DNA of 35,188 bases from Plantago elongata. Taxonomy: Eukaryota; Streptophyta; Magnoliopsida; Lamiales; Plantaginaceae. The stretch is from positions 1 to 35,188 of the forward strand of contig JAYMSP010001179.1 in NCBI GenBank assembly GCA_036897095.1, given 5' to 3'. A model generated the notes under the pieces. That model was not told where the DNA came from, did no database searches, and saw only the letters and a program-made list of their open reading frames with translations. This document shows positions 9,514 through 21,166 of this stretch, one piece after another. Position numbers and translations under genes: made by a program. The stretch's first letter is position 1. Each line of letters starts with the position of its first letter.

Positions 9514-12228
9514 GCTCCATTTGAAGTGCCAGTAATTGATGTGGAGTCACCACTCAATTTACTTGAGTTATTCCAGACAGTCACTCTAAGAAGCACCTCA
9601 AGTGCTTCAGGATTTGGCAAAAGCTCAGAAAGGCTGATCTTTCGGAAATTGCCAGAATGATCGATCATAAAGAGCGAAGAGCACAAGCATTTGATCTGGA
9701 AAAACTACATACATGCATTGTTCCCTACAGAGAATTACTCCCACTATTCTCTGATGCATGAAGACTTCTTGACGGAAGTGGCACGAAAACTAGTAGCAGC
9801 TTTTCAAGCTGGTGATGAACAAACCAAGAAGCAGATGGTCTTTGACCCTACATTGCCTAAGTCATTACGTGTACATCCCTCAGAGCAAGAGGAAGTTAAT
9901 GGGAGCATGGTCTTGTTGCCAAATATGATCAACATGGTATTTGAAGATGAGGAAGAGATCGATGAGAATGACTTCTAGGATCCTCCTTCAGAACATCACA
10001 AGGATGGTGATGATAAGAAAGATGACAATAATGATAATGGTCCAGCACCAGGGACTGGTGGCATAAAGAGAGATTGGCTCTGTAGATCATTTAACTGCAA
10101 CCAATACTCAGAGAACACCACCATCATCACCAAAAAATCAACCAGCTTCTACAACCCTACAAGCCTCACTGGAACAGGCTCAACTAGCTACCCAACTAGC
10201 TGAAGATATTCTAGCTGCTAAACTTCGAGTTGAAAAACTCAAGAAGTTGTTGGAGACAGAGACAAGACTCTCTCTGGAATGCCAATCCCGAAGAAGAGAA
10301 GCAAGACCGGATACTGAGATTCGAGGCAGGAAGTGCCAAGGAAAGGGAATTCCTTGAAGAAAAACTGAAACTTAAACGAGACATCGAAGTCACGACTGCA
10401 GAGCTAGATGCTCTGGTGACTGAAGATGATGAGCATGATGGTAAGGCTGCATCACAGAAATAGGTTCCTTGGGCTACACAGAAAGGCAAGGGTAAAATGG
10501 TTGCCTGTTTGGATGATTATGATGAAGACTTCATTGAAAGTGAAGAAGAAGAAGATCCAAATCGCATGGCACCAGAAGTTGAGGCTATGCACACTTCCCA
10601 TCTAAAGAGAGAATTGCTGGCTCCGCACATATTTGCATGCCCTACCACTACTATCAGAGACGTTGAGTACATGGGAAGAAGCTCAGTGTATGTCAATCTA
10701 TGCCAGGAATTTTTAGCACAAGATGCTCCCGTGCTTGAAACATTTCTAGAAGAGACGAAGTCAGTTGCCCGTCTACTTCTTAGAAGAGCTACCTCTATTG
10801 CATTAGCCCAGAAGGATCAGGCATGATCGTGGATGAGGACTGTAACAATGCAAATAGGGCACCGGAAGAGGCTTACTTTTCCACTCATAAAGAATAAGAC
10901 ATTTTCCAACCCTTGGAAGAGTTGAATTAGAAGGAGGCATTACTCCTAAAGGAAAATAAAGAGCTCAGGGCAGAACTACAACAGCTTGTTCAAGTGCACA
11001 ACAATTTGCATAGAAACTTTGAATCTCTCAGATTTCATTTGCAAATTTGACTCAGTCATACATGACTATGGGGGAAGAATTAGCATCGCCCCAGAGAGGC
11101 CAAGGCAGAAAGAGAAAACAACCAATACCCTCCACAAGTCAAGCTATTTCAAAGAACAAAGCTCCATAACTCAAGGTTGTTGAAGAACCAAGAGTAACAA
11201 CAAGATCAAGGCTTAAAAGCGTGATAACCAGGGGTTCCAAGGCCCTTGTTATATCCGAAAAAGGGAAGCCTACTGAAAATCAGGAAAAAGAAGAAGGAGA
11301 GTTGGTATGTCAGGTTAGGTGCAAGTCTCCTCTGGAAAACATCTTTCATGATGATGATGAGAATGATCATGATGATCATCCACTCGAGAAGATAAGACAA
11401 GTTGGAAACACTTCTGAACCTCCACTAGCAGTAAAGCCAATAATTGCTAGAACCCCTTCTAGAAACACCAAGTCAATCCCAGGTTGATCCTCCAGCACAA
11501 CTCCTAGAAAACAAGAAGAACTTTCTCTGGAGAAAGGATTGAATAGAAAGATGCACAGGGATTTGAAGTTTGGTAGAGTTCAAGAGGAAGGACAAGAAAG
11601 ACCAGCTGCTACACAGATTGAGTATGTCAAAACTGATGATAACCAGTCAGCCTACAGATGCATTCATCTCCATAATTGATATTGGATTGTTGAGCTAAAG
11701 CATCTTCTACGGAACAAAAGATTTCCAACTCCAATATATGATCAAATGATGGCATGGAGAACCAACAGGCTAGTATTGCTAAATCATGAGCATACCAAGG
11801 CATGGCTTGATTTTGAGGTTCAAATGAGGACCGAGGCTATGCAAAAGCCACTTGATTTTACATGTCCTTATCTAAAGCCTGATGATGTTCATAAATTTCA
11901 GAAATTGGATGGTACCTATAGCAAGAAGAAAAAATTAGGTATCAAAGCCTATCAATCCCTCTATATGACTGATGAAGAATACATGGATGACATTGCATAT
12001 CTGGAGATCATCTATCCACATCATGAGTTATCTCAGCTTAAGGTTGACCATGCTTGGGAGTGCGGCAAATATTACTGGGTCAAGCTCTTTGTTCGAATAA
12101 AAAAGAAAGACCCTGCCAAGACTTATAATAACATTTGTTGATTATCCAGAAAGACAGAGCTCTTTGTCAGAAAGCTTCTCTATGAGGATGTTGAAGACTA
12201 CAAGAAGGTTGATAACCAGATACAGTGA

Positions 12229-12639
12229 TCCAGGAAGGTGTTGAAGAACTTGTGGTCTTTGAACAAAATTTATTCTTTTTTGAAGACTTGAAGACTAGTA
12301 ATTTAGGATGTCTTACTTGGAGCCTTGTTTCTCCTGTTGTCCTAATTTACTTAGTAGTTTTTGTAAATCTGCTGAATGTCTTTCATTGTAATACTTTTGT
12401 AAAAGTTATCTTTTGATCTGTAATAGTTCTTTCTGAAGATCATACTCTCAGAAATCATTTATAAGAAGATAACTTGTCAGAAAAGATCACTTGTTGTGAT
12501 TTGGTTGATGTTTACTTTCTGCACTTAATTAACTAATTGAATATCATTTGAATTAATTAAGTGGTGGATTGTTTTCACTTCCATGTTTGCAATAGGACTT
12601 TAAGATAGTCATGGATGACTGGTCAAAAAGGGAAAAATT
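12229..12639 (+). other. 3' untranslated region of element C with polypurine tract
   Basis: No coding frame. Ends with AAAAAGGGAAAAA just before the LTR start, a plausible primer for plus-strand synthesis. A second purine run GTGGTGG lies near 12561. Confidence 0.5.
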
Positions 12640-14033
12640 TGTTAAGAATATCTATTAGTATTTTTTATCAATCACCATATGACTTATCTTTAGTACAGAA
12701 AAATGACTAGCTATTGGTTCACTTGAACATTGTAAAAGAGGAAATCACTTAGTTGTTAGTCTAGTTAAACTTGTAATAGGATAATTAGGTCTCTGAATGT
12801 AATTTTATATTTCAAGGAAGGCCATGAAGAATGATCCTAGCAATGGATTCTAATCGAAGATTTGAAGATTGGAGATTGCACAAGTTTGATGAAGACATAA
12901 GGTTTAGTCTCCTCAGATAGACTATGTCCAGAAAGCATGATGTATATTGTATATATTGCCCAAATCTCTGAACATATGACATCATTGAGTTCAGGAGCAT
13001 GCTAGCTTTCAGAAAGGATCATGTGTCCGTTGAGACTACAAGACAAGAAATAGTACAGTTCATTAATTACACCGGCTGAAAAGTCGATCGATGCATAGTC
13101 CTCTCTGAAAAATGAGAAAAGGACTTCTGAGTACTCATTTTGGGATATCAACGGATTGAATTTTGAGAAGGTCTAATGGATACTATTCAAACGATTCTCA
13201 AATTCATCTATAAATATCACCACTTAGAAGCTGAGAAATACACACACGAACTATGCTCATATATACTATCAAGCAAGTACTCTCTCAAGCATTCATACTA
13301 CCATTCTCCAAGCTTTCTGTTGCAACTAACAAGCTCGAAGAATCACTAGTAGTTCTAAGTGTCCTAAACCTATAACAAGAGATTGTTATTCGTGAAAGTG
13401 TTGAACTTTCGGATACCCTTTCTGAAGCTCATTCTCCCGAACGGATACCAATTACTTGGGTCGGTAAGGAGAACCTACCATATACTGAATAAGTATATCA
13501 AGTAGTGTCATCTCTTCAAGCTCTTTGAAAACATAGCTGAAAAGGTATAAGAGAAGCTTACCTGACAAATCAAGGAAAAGCTCTAAGGTTATCTTGAGTA
13601 TAGGAAGTACTTGGCTCGAGGAGGAAGGGAAAAACTCTGAAGAAACATTTGGTTGGGAACCATTTGTTTTTAGGGATCTTTTAATAGGATTTATTGTAAG
13701 GCGAACTGAATTATCTGTTCTAGTGAATTCCAGGTCTCAGAAAGGCCGAGTGAATTAGTTGGAGGATTACGCCACCTCCAGATACCACTATAATTGTTGA
13801 GTTATTTACTATTTTTTTACTTACATTCCAACATCACACACACAAACACACACACATTATTACTGCAAAGCACAATCACATTTATCCATCGCTTAAGTCT
13901 TCCGCTCTCTGATTATAAGTAACAGATACCTTCAAGTATCTGAGAAATCGTGTTTATCGACAAAAGTTTGAAAAGACTATTCACTCCCCCCCCCCCCCTA
14001 AATTTTTTTCATTTGCCGTTATCTGGACCAACA
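12640..14033 (+). mobile_element. 3' LTR of Sirevirus-like retrotransposon C
   Basis: 1394 bp, begins TGTTAAGAATATC and ends CTGGACCAACA, matching LTR A in reverse along its whole length, including both ends. TATAAATA is at 13209-13216. A run of 13 C at 13986-13998 is absent from LTR A. LTR C is in plus orientation and A in minus, so they are not the two ends of one normal element. The base run CTAGT after 14033 would be the target duplication, but the partner end is lost. Confidence 0.85.
13209..13216 (+). promoter_or_regulatory. TATA box of LTR C
   Basis: TATAAATA, conserved in position and flanks with LTR A. Confidence 0.6.
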
Positions 14034-14890
14034 CTAGTCTTCAATTGTAAAACACAATTCTAGTCTCTAAAACTCATTCTAGAGAGAGAAAACAGAAATT
14101 CAAAGGCAAATGTCGACTTGTGGCCCTAGCCTTGGTTATATTTTATACCGAAGATTATTTTGTGCATTTGGGATTCAGATTTTACCAAGCTCTATAGTTG
14201 AATTCAATTTAAAGTTCTTCAGTTCTACCTTGGGACATGACAACAATTGGTAAACTGTATAAACTTTATTTAATTCTACTTTGTCTTGAGAATATGTGTT
14301 ATGCTCACTCTTCCATGACTATGAGTAGCTAAACATCCCACTGGACTGGATTAATTAATGTGCTATTTAGATTAAACAATTAATCTGGCTATGTTTATTT
14401 GATGTTCTTTCAACCAAATCACTGATCGTATAGCTTTTGTTCCATTCAAACAAAACGTTTTTCGTCTAGTTATACGACTCAGTTTGTTGCAAATTACTTT
14501 AACCAGATTAATCTATTAACGTATTTTAGTGAATTTGACGACTCCACTAATACTATTTGTTCTAGAACTCAAGTATGTGACAACTTGAGTAATTAACTCA
14601 TACGAATCGCAATTCCCTGCTAATCAACTTGCTTGAAGTCACTACTCTATAGTTTCTTCAATTTGCATAACTTACTTAATTTAAATATATCTTTCTTATG
14701 TCTATCTGCTCTACATTCTCTTTACTTTAATCTGCAATCAATTTGTTGCTTAAGCAAACAATTGTTTACTACTTTCTTTATATTAATTACGTTTAAATAT
14801 TGTTTCTTTATTCCTAAACTAAAACAATAGCTGGTTAAGCCCTTAGAGACCGACCTCGGGGTTATTATCACTGCGCTACAGTTTTACTTA
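14034..14890. other. Unassigned AT-rich stretch
   Basis: No coding frame. The segment at about 14828-14880 (GAGACCGACCTCGGGGTTATTATC) reads like the end of a degraded plant LTR, but I find no partner copy and do not call an element. Confidence 0.3.
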
Positions 14891-15051
14891 GGTTGTGTTC
14901 TCTTCGACTGAAAATCACTTCAGTTCAGTCCAGTCCAGTTCAGTTCAGTTCAGTTCAGCTCGGCTTAGTTATAATTTATACCTTACTTCAGTTCAGTTCA
15001 ATCCAGCAGTTCAGATCAGGTCAGTAAATTTCAGTTGAAGAGAAAACAACC
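14891..15051 (+). mobile_element. Tourist-like MITE with TTA target duplication
   Basis: A 161-bp element with terminal inverted repeats of about 23 bp: GGTTGTGTTCTCTTC at the left pairs with the right end ...GAAGAGAAAACAACC, 21 of 23 matching. TTA stands directly on both sides (14888-14890 and 15052-15054), the duplication of PIF/Harbinger elements. The core is a degenerate array of the pentamer CAGTT. It encodes nothing and would have moved with a Harbinger transposase. Confidence 0.8.
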
Positions 15052-15054
15052 TTA

Positions 15055-16310
15055 GTGTTGGGATTTAACTCTTGGCTTAAACACAAATAAATATAAAACT
15101 CTTATTTAACACATCAATATACCATCCTTCTTGTATGTCATTTTGGATTATGCAATCACTAACTCTTTCTTGGCAAGCTTGTTCAGAGTTTTAAAATTCA
15201 AGTGACGCAATCTCTTGAGCCGTAACTAATCCAGTGTGACTTGATTGACTCACCATGAGACATTTTTCAGTTGTGGTACATTCTAAATCGGCTACAGAGA
15301 ATTAATCGTGAGCTTGCTCCGGGGCAACGTGTGGCTAACCACCAAGCCAACCGTTTACCATCGTGTCTTAACTACATTTCCGGTACTCTCTACTATAAAT
15401 AGAGGGCATATACTCGGTAAATAACTACTTCTCAATATTCCACTTTTTAAGTTTATTGGTCCGAGTCCGAGCTCGATTAACTTTTATACATGTTAAATTC
15501 GAGTGCGGTTTGTCTTAGGCAAACCGGTCTAAAACGGTCTAACCCCTTCTCTTGTATTTTAAGATACCAAGTACTCTCATCTCGAAAGAACCTTGTAGGT
15601 GCACCGTTACCTCATCCTCTGGACGGAACCTAGCTAACTAAGGAATACGCATTCCCCGGACTAGTACATAATCGGACCACTCACTTAACATCAATACTCA
15701 CGATCAAGGCAATTGACGTCGGATCTCTCTGTTAGGAACCTGAACTATACAAAGGCGTTCCAAGACGAATTACCTCTAACTTACCCTTCTCTGGATCCGG
15801 ACAAAAACCTTCCTGATTCTACGAACTTTGACTTTATCTGTTTATACCACATCCAAACTTATAAATATAAAATGATCAATTAGATAAAGCAAGTAAAAGT
15901 TAGTTAGGGCGTGGTCTATATCAATGATAAAGTTATCTTTAAATTGATAAAACAAACGATCCTAGCACGACCAACTTTTCCCACAAAAAAATCCGCAGTT
16001 GACCGGATAATCTATCTATCTGAAGGGAATTCACACGATTGTAAAGACTAAAAACAATTTCCAACTAAGATCTTCACTTTTCTACCACTCCACTACACTA
16101 ATTAAGGAAAAACTGAACCTAATTGAGCTATAAACAATAAAGTACACTAGGTAACATCAATTATATGCCAAAGTACACAGGTAGCTTTACGAAAATTAAA
16201 ACAATTTGGTCAATCCTCGAGCAAGTCATGAACTGCATGTTTCCTAACTTAAATATAGTTGACTACAAATAATTAAGTAAACATTAAGCTTTTTCTTTTT
16301 AATGGTTAAA
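15055..16310. other. Unassigned stretch, possible LTR relic
   Basis: No coding frame. It starts TGTTGGGATTTAAC and holds a strong CTATAAATAGAGG TATA motif at about 15391, as in an LTR or a gene promoter, but no primer site, polypurine tract or matching copy is present. Confidence 0.3.
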
Positions 16311-16376
16311 AGGTGATTCGAACCCCAACCTATTAGTTGGAGATAAAGTGTCTTACCAACTGAGTTATACTAGTCG
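16311..16376 (-). repeat. tRNA-like SINE head 1
   Basis: On the minus strand TATAACTCAGTTGG resembles a pol III A box and GGGGTTCGAATC matches the B box, with tRNA-like spacing. The A-rich stretch after it (about 16290-16305, minus) could be a short tail. It does not fold as a full tRNA, so a SINE head or tRNA retropseudogene is more likely than a tRNA gene. Confidence 0.5.
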
Positions 16377-17430
16377 TGAACATTACACTTAACATCTTTT
16401 GTTCGTTTACCCATAACATTACGCTAATTAGGTTGGAGTTTGACACTCAATGCAGCAACATGACGTTATTTTAAAATAGGCATTACAAACTCTATCTGGG
16501 AGTTGGTAATATAGATGTGTGAGTATTATCCTCCTCAACAATTTAAACTTGATAAAAACTCCTGAATGTAAGTTTTTGTAAAATTAATCTTACAATATTG
16601 TATATTAATTATACGCTTTGTGTTTAGATTATTGATCAGTTCATTTATAAATTGTCTATTATTATACACTATGTGGTTGAATCTTTTGTGTAGGATTTTT
16701 CAAGCATTGGAAGTATAACGCTCCAAAATTTTGAAATAATTTTTAAAATAATTGAGTTAAAATCGAGATAACAGTAAGACATTCTTAAGACTTCAAGAAA
16801 GTACAATATGACAATTGACTTGCAAAACAGACTATTTTCAAAAGTAGAATATAAACTAGTTCTAACAAACATTATTTTTACAAACAACGGAATAAAAAGT
16901 TTTAAAAAATTCCATTTAACCCAAAATCACTCAAGTTGCTGAACTTCTACCTGACTCAGTCCTCCACTAAACTCCGGAATCTACAAGGTAGGAAAACAAA
17001 GGAGTTTGAGATAAAAATCTCAGTGGTGTTCGTGTGTGACAGTGACAATTAACATATCAATAAGAAATTTGTTGGTGCAGTCAACCTTATAACCCTCTCC
17101 AGATAGAGAATGACTCTGACAACAGACAGACGTTACCCTGCTATGGTACATGAGTGAAACACTACTACTACCAAGGGGCTTCTGCCTCGTGCCTTGGGAT
17201 AGTAAATAGAAGAACCTAATGAATAACTCGACAGATACAATTGTCCAAGCTATTCATTCGGAAACCTATATCACAATTGTGCACAGTTCATTCGTTCAGT
17301 CAATCAGTCAAATCAATCAATTAATAATACAAATAGATATATATTTCGATACAATTTTTTGTGTACAAATTAAATTTCAGTTGAATCATGTGAAAGTAGT
17401 TTCAATGTAATTTTTAAAGTAGTATGATTT
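16377..17430. other. Unassigned AT-rich stretch
   Basis: No coding frame or recognised repeat. It contains a simple TCAGTCAATCAGTCAAATCAA run near 17300. Confidence 0.4.
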
Positions 17431-17433
17431 GTA

Positions 17434-17498
17434 TACGAAGAGGCTCAAGAAGGATGGATAATTCTCGTATTGGAGTACACGAAGAGGCTCAAGAAGAT
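17434..17498 (+). repeat. Short direct repeat
   Basis: The string ACGAAGAGGCTCAAGAAG occurs twice, at about 17434 and 17479, 45 bases apart. Confidence 0.7.
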
Positions 17499-18138
17499 TA
17501 TTTGCAAAATGCGTTTGCTCATCAGTGAATTTGGGAAAAATAAAGAATGTACACCTGAATCTTGACCATTAAAATTAATTGTGCATGCTGCACAATACGA
17601 CAATATGGATTGATGGATTGATTACTAATAAATTGTTATAGAATCAGATGGATACAACTCAATTACAGTTACGCTTTTTTTCCATACAAAATTTACCATT
17701 AAAAAAACAAATGTAATTGAGTTATCTAAATTCTAATTCTAAAATTTACAATCAAACATTTTGTAATGCAATAAAATAAGAGTATTGATAACGCTACTAA
17801 TATCAATAACGTATACTATAAAAAATATAGAGTTAAACGTGCTTGTTATTAAACAATCTTATGAAAGATGATCATTGATCAACTAAGAAGTCTTCCAGAA
17901 GGTTCAGTGAAACTGTCATATCATCTAGAGAGTTATATATGTATAAACACGTCAGCCCTAAGGATCGGTCGGGTCAACAAAATTCCTTTAATTTATTTCT
18001 TAAAACATCTCAGTTGATTGAGAATTACCTATTGCTTTCTTCATATCGTCCCATGTTTCCACTTTGAATTTTAACATTCAAAAATTTTCAACTTTAATTA
18101 CGAATTAATTTCAAATTGTAAATGTAAAATTCTCAATT
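17499..18138. other. Unassigned stretch before Helitron helicase
   Basis: AT-rich, no coding frame seen. The 5' part of the Helitron (Rep domain, TC terminus) would be expected upstream, but I recognise neither. Confidence 0.4.
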
Positions 18139-18964
18139 CAAGAAGAAAAGCAAACGTTGTTTTGCATGCCTGGTGACATCAGTAATTTGGCCATGCTTTG
18201 CAAACTAAGGCTGACACAAAACATTAGAACGAGAGAAGATCCGCAGTTTGTGAAGTATCTTATGCAGATAGGCGATGATAGAGAGCCATCAGAGAGAGAG
18301 AGAGAGGCCACAAGGTCAGTCTTTCGGAACACATGTGCATCAAATATATAGACTATGAGAAACCACTTGAACACTTGATATCATAGATTTACCCGTCATT
18401 CGAATAATTCACCAGCAACCCTTACTCAGTCATGGACAGAGCAATCCTTACGTCGAAGAACGACTATGTCAGCCAAATAAATTATTTTCTAATCGACAAG
18501 TTTTCAGGACAGATATTCGAGTACTAAGACCTGACACATGACACTAACCAACAAACGCACCATCAGGATTTTCTCAATACTACAGACATACTCGGACTCC
18601 CACATCACATCATAAAGCTAAAGGTAAAGTGTCTGATAATGATGATTAGAAATCTCAATGCGGTCAAAGGATTGTGTAATGGGACAAGGATGTTAGTAAA
18701 AGAACTCGGAAAAAGAATCATAGGCGAGACAATAGCATCAGGAGAACACATATGAAAGTATGTTATGATACCAAGGATATCATTGGAACCGAAAGACAAT
18801 CTCAAATGTCCAATACTTTTCACGAGGAAACAATTTCGCATAAAGTTATACTTTGCAATGAAGATAAATAAGGCACAAGAACAAACGCTGAAAAAGGTTG
18901 GAATCTATTTGCCACAACCAGTTCTCTCACATGGACAGTTGTATGTTGCGTTGTTAGGAGCATA
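18139..18964 (+). pseudogene. Helitron Pif1-like helicase, C-terminal part
   Basis: The first frame (18157-18351) reads LRLTQNIRTREDPQFVKYL, the RL-T-N-MR block of plant Helitron helicases. A second frame (18417-18964) carries VMDRAILTSKNDYV, then [43 protein letters not shown] and [18 protein letters not shown]. These are helicase motifs near the C-terminus in the right order. Two stops at about 18525 and 18753 and a frame change break it, and the final Ser-Arg after the last motif is replaced by LGA. The helicase unwinds DNA during rolling-circle transposition. The Rep nuclease part is missing. Confidence 0.9.
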
Positions 18965-19247
18965 AAGATCATCAACGATCAGGGTATTGATTAGGCCGCC
19001 AACATTAAACTCCGATAACCACACAAACACGAGAAATGTTGTATACACATAATCTTATAGAGTCAAAGTTAGGTTGAGCCAGTAGATAAGCATTAACTTT
19101 TTCCGTTGTGATTGTGTATGATACGTTTTAGAATATTGTACTTTTCTTCTTCACCTTATATATTGCTATAATACTAACAGATTCGATAAATTAATTATAA
19201 AAATATTAAAATTTAAAAAAATAATTGAACAAAACAAGAATACGCTT

Positions 19248-19277
19248 CACACGCATAGTGTGTAACACTAATTCTAG
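19248..19277 (+). mobile_element. Helitron 3' terminus: hairpin and CTAG end
   Basis: CACAC (19248-19252) and GTGTG (19258-19262) form a 5-bp stem with a GCATA loop. Eleven bases later the sequence ends CTAG, followed by T. A hairpin 10-12 bases before a CTRR end with a host T is the canonical Helitron 3' end, and it lies about 300 bp downstream of the helicase in the same orientation. Confidence 0.75.
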
Positions 19278-20047
19278 TATTTCAATAATTAAATATTATT
19301 GATAATAACTAAGTACTAAAAGTCGGAATTAAAATAAGGACTAAAATTCGGGATTTTACAGGAAGAGTTTCTTGACTAATGAGGTTGATTCTCCAATTCA
19401 TATAAATTTTCTCGAGATCATGCCACCAAATGCCTCCTTAGGCACATAGTTCATTAGGTTGACTTAGTCCATACTTTCTTTTGGGTATTTGAGGTCATTG
19501 TAAATATTTAATCACCGTAAATGAAATTGAGGGTCAAGATCGAATTCCAAATTCTTAGAGTGAAGAGGTCCGGACGTACGTTAAAAAATGCCGACCTTAG
19601 GGTCGAGAGGTTAGGACATTATGTTTAAGAATGTAGTCCACGACATTATGATTAAGAGCTTGATGTCTTACTTGGGACTATTGTCCACGAACTTAAGAGC
19701 ACTCGGGGAGATTAGAACGCCTTAGAAGCTCTGGACATATATATATATATTTGTATCAAAATATTCCCACTTAGTATTCAAGCATCTCTCTAGAAGATAA
19801 TTGAGGATTTATCATCTATGAAAAAATTCTAAACTAAAACCCTTTCAACACTAAGTAATAAAAAAGAAGGTCCCACATGCGTTAATACAGTTTTGTAACT
19901 CAGCGAGTTCTATGTTGATATATTGATATAACTTAACAAGTCATGTGTTAATATATTGATATAATACATAGGATCTCCAGTTATAATAAAATTCGGGGAG
20001 CACGTGATTATCCCAGAATATATATGATGTTTTGTAAGCTTAAAATG
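19278..20047. other. Unassigned stretch
   Basis: No coding frame. Contains a short (AT)n run at about 19738-19750 and a repeated TATATTGATATAA near 19918-19962. Confidence 0.4.
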
Positions 20048-20049
20048 TA

Positions 20050-20265
20050 ATTCCTCCGTCCCTAATTCAAGTTCACGTATTTTTTGTTGGACCGTCCCGA
20101 TTCAAGTTCTCGTTTATATATTTGGAAATATTTGAATTCACTATCCATTATAATAATCTAAATTGGCCCATATGAACTCCTCCTACTTTATTACAACTAT
20201 TACTTTTAATAAATTCATATTAGTTTATTACAATTATGCGGAAATATGAATTAGAGATGGGGTAG
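20050..20265. mobile_element. Stowaway-like MITE 1 (degenerate)
   Basis: About 216 bp flanked by TA. The left end has CCTCCGTCCCTAATTC and the right end, read in reverse, TACCCCATCTCTAATTC. CTCC-TCCGTCCC is the hallmark of plant Stowaway/Tc1-mariner MITEs. Several terminal mismatches make it old. Confidence 0.65.
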
Positions 20266-20630
20266 TATTAGACACTTTGGACGTATTTATAAATCAACCG
20301 TACTTAAAGGGTACAAATTCAATTTCCACATGATCATGCATTAAGGAGAATTTATTATTATGAAAAAATCATTTCAGACCATTACCAGTTAGATGTGACA
20401 TTATTATATATCGGCGCGTATACCATCAATTGATTTGAAGGCTCATACTACATATCTAAAAGTATTGGGACGTGTACCACAGCTATTGTGCCATGAATTA
20501 ATCACAAACAGCCTGTAGTTCAGTTGCGCAATTGAGCGGGCATTCATGATGGTGGCGACAGAAATACGCAATGTATTTTAATGATCTTTTTAGGGCTTTT
20601 CCCGATATGGTAAACTTTTGCCCGAATTAA

Positions 20631-20972
20631 CATGTTTATTCCATTAAATTTTATGATATTAAAATAAAAATTTAATAATTTTTAAAAAAATATTATTTTG
20701 ATTTTAAAAATATTTTAGAAGTCCAATTTAAAATTTTCATTTATATTTATATTTTTCTGATTTAAATATTTATAAGATCGAAGGGCGATGGGGTGTCGCC
20801 ATGGCGATAGGGCGATTGCCCTATTGCCTTAAGAATTTTTAAGTTAGAAAAATACAAATATCAATAAAAAAATTAAATTTAGCTTTTAAAATATTTTTAA
20901 AATAAAATAATATTTTGTTTGAATTAACTATTTTTTTATTTTAGTATTTTCAAATTTAAAGGAATAAATATG
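20631..20972. repeat. 342-bp foldback (inverted repeat without spacer)
   Basis: The left arm (20631-20801) and right arm (20802-20972) are reverse complements over most of their length, meeting in the perfect palindrome CGCCATGGCG (20797-20806). The arms are very AT-rich outside, but the central 50 bp are GC-rich with GGGCGAT/ATCGCCC motifs. There is no coding frame. It could be a foldback MITE or a source of hairpin RNA. Confidence 0.8.
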
Positions 20973-21166
20973 TCAATTTTTTTATTTACTGCATGTTGTC
21001 AGGCAGAGAAAAACTAATCTTTTTATTAATAAATAAGTAAAAATACATTTAATATAATGAATCATGAGTTTCGAATTCACACTATATCTTTACACCACCA
21101 TCTTGTTAATTCTTTTTCAAACAACAAAAGCTTATGACTATTTATTTTATTTTTTTGAAACGGCTA

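Larger units (their letters stand above)
7168..12228 (+). pseudogene. Third ORF (env-like position) of Sirevirus-like element C
   Basis: Starts MAPKKTTSKN at 7168, after the internal TATA box. An N-terminal globular region follows (about 7390-8080; blocks FIFVAPSGLSPVDVF, KWVYGKEHLFNWVKYAF, MHYGLKICYILEKCG) that resembles the uncharacterised third ORFs of plant Sirevirus-type elements. Then comes an acidic region with five apparent introns (8753-9513), a Glu/Lys-rich coiled coil (about 10200-10440), an acidic/basic linker, and a C-terminal globular domain (11746-12140; KAWLDFEVQMRTEAMQK, HAWECGKYYWVKLF). I see no signal peptide or convincing membrane span, so calling it an envelope protein is only positional. 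At least eight stops and several frame changes break it. The function is unknown. Confidence 0.65.
5460..14033 (+). mobile_element. Sirevirus-like retrotransposon C, 5' truncated
   Basis: Plus-strand order: end of reverse transcriptase, RNase H, spacer, large third ORF, 3' LTR. A copia element with a long extra ORF after pol matches the Sirevirus (SIRE/Maximus) plan. The 5' LTR, gag, protease, integrase and most of the RT are missing; the break at about 5456 abuts minus-strand copia sequence. All frames carry stops. The LTR links it to element A. Confidence 0.8.

Noticed and set aside
15391..15403. Strong TATA motif CTATAAATAGAGG as a gene promoter
   Set aside because: No coding frame or exon-like segment follows; an LTR relic is as likely.
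16311..16376. A functional tRNA gene on the minus strand
   Set aside because: The A and B boxes are present but no acceptor stem pairing or usable anticodon arm is seen.
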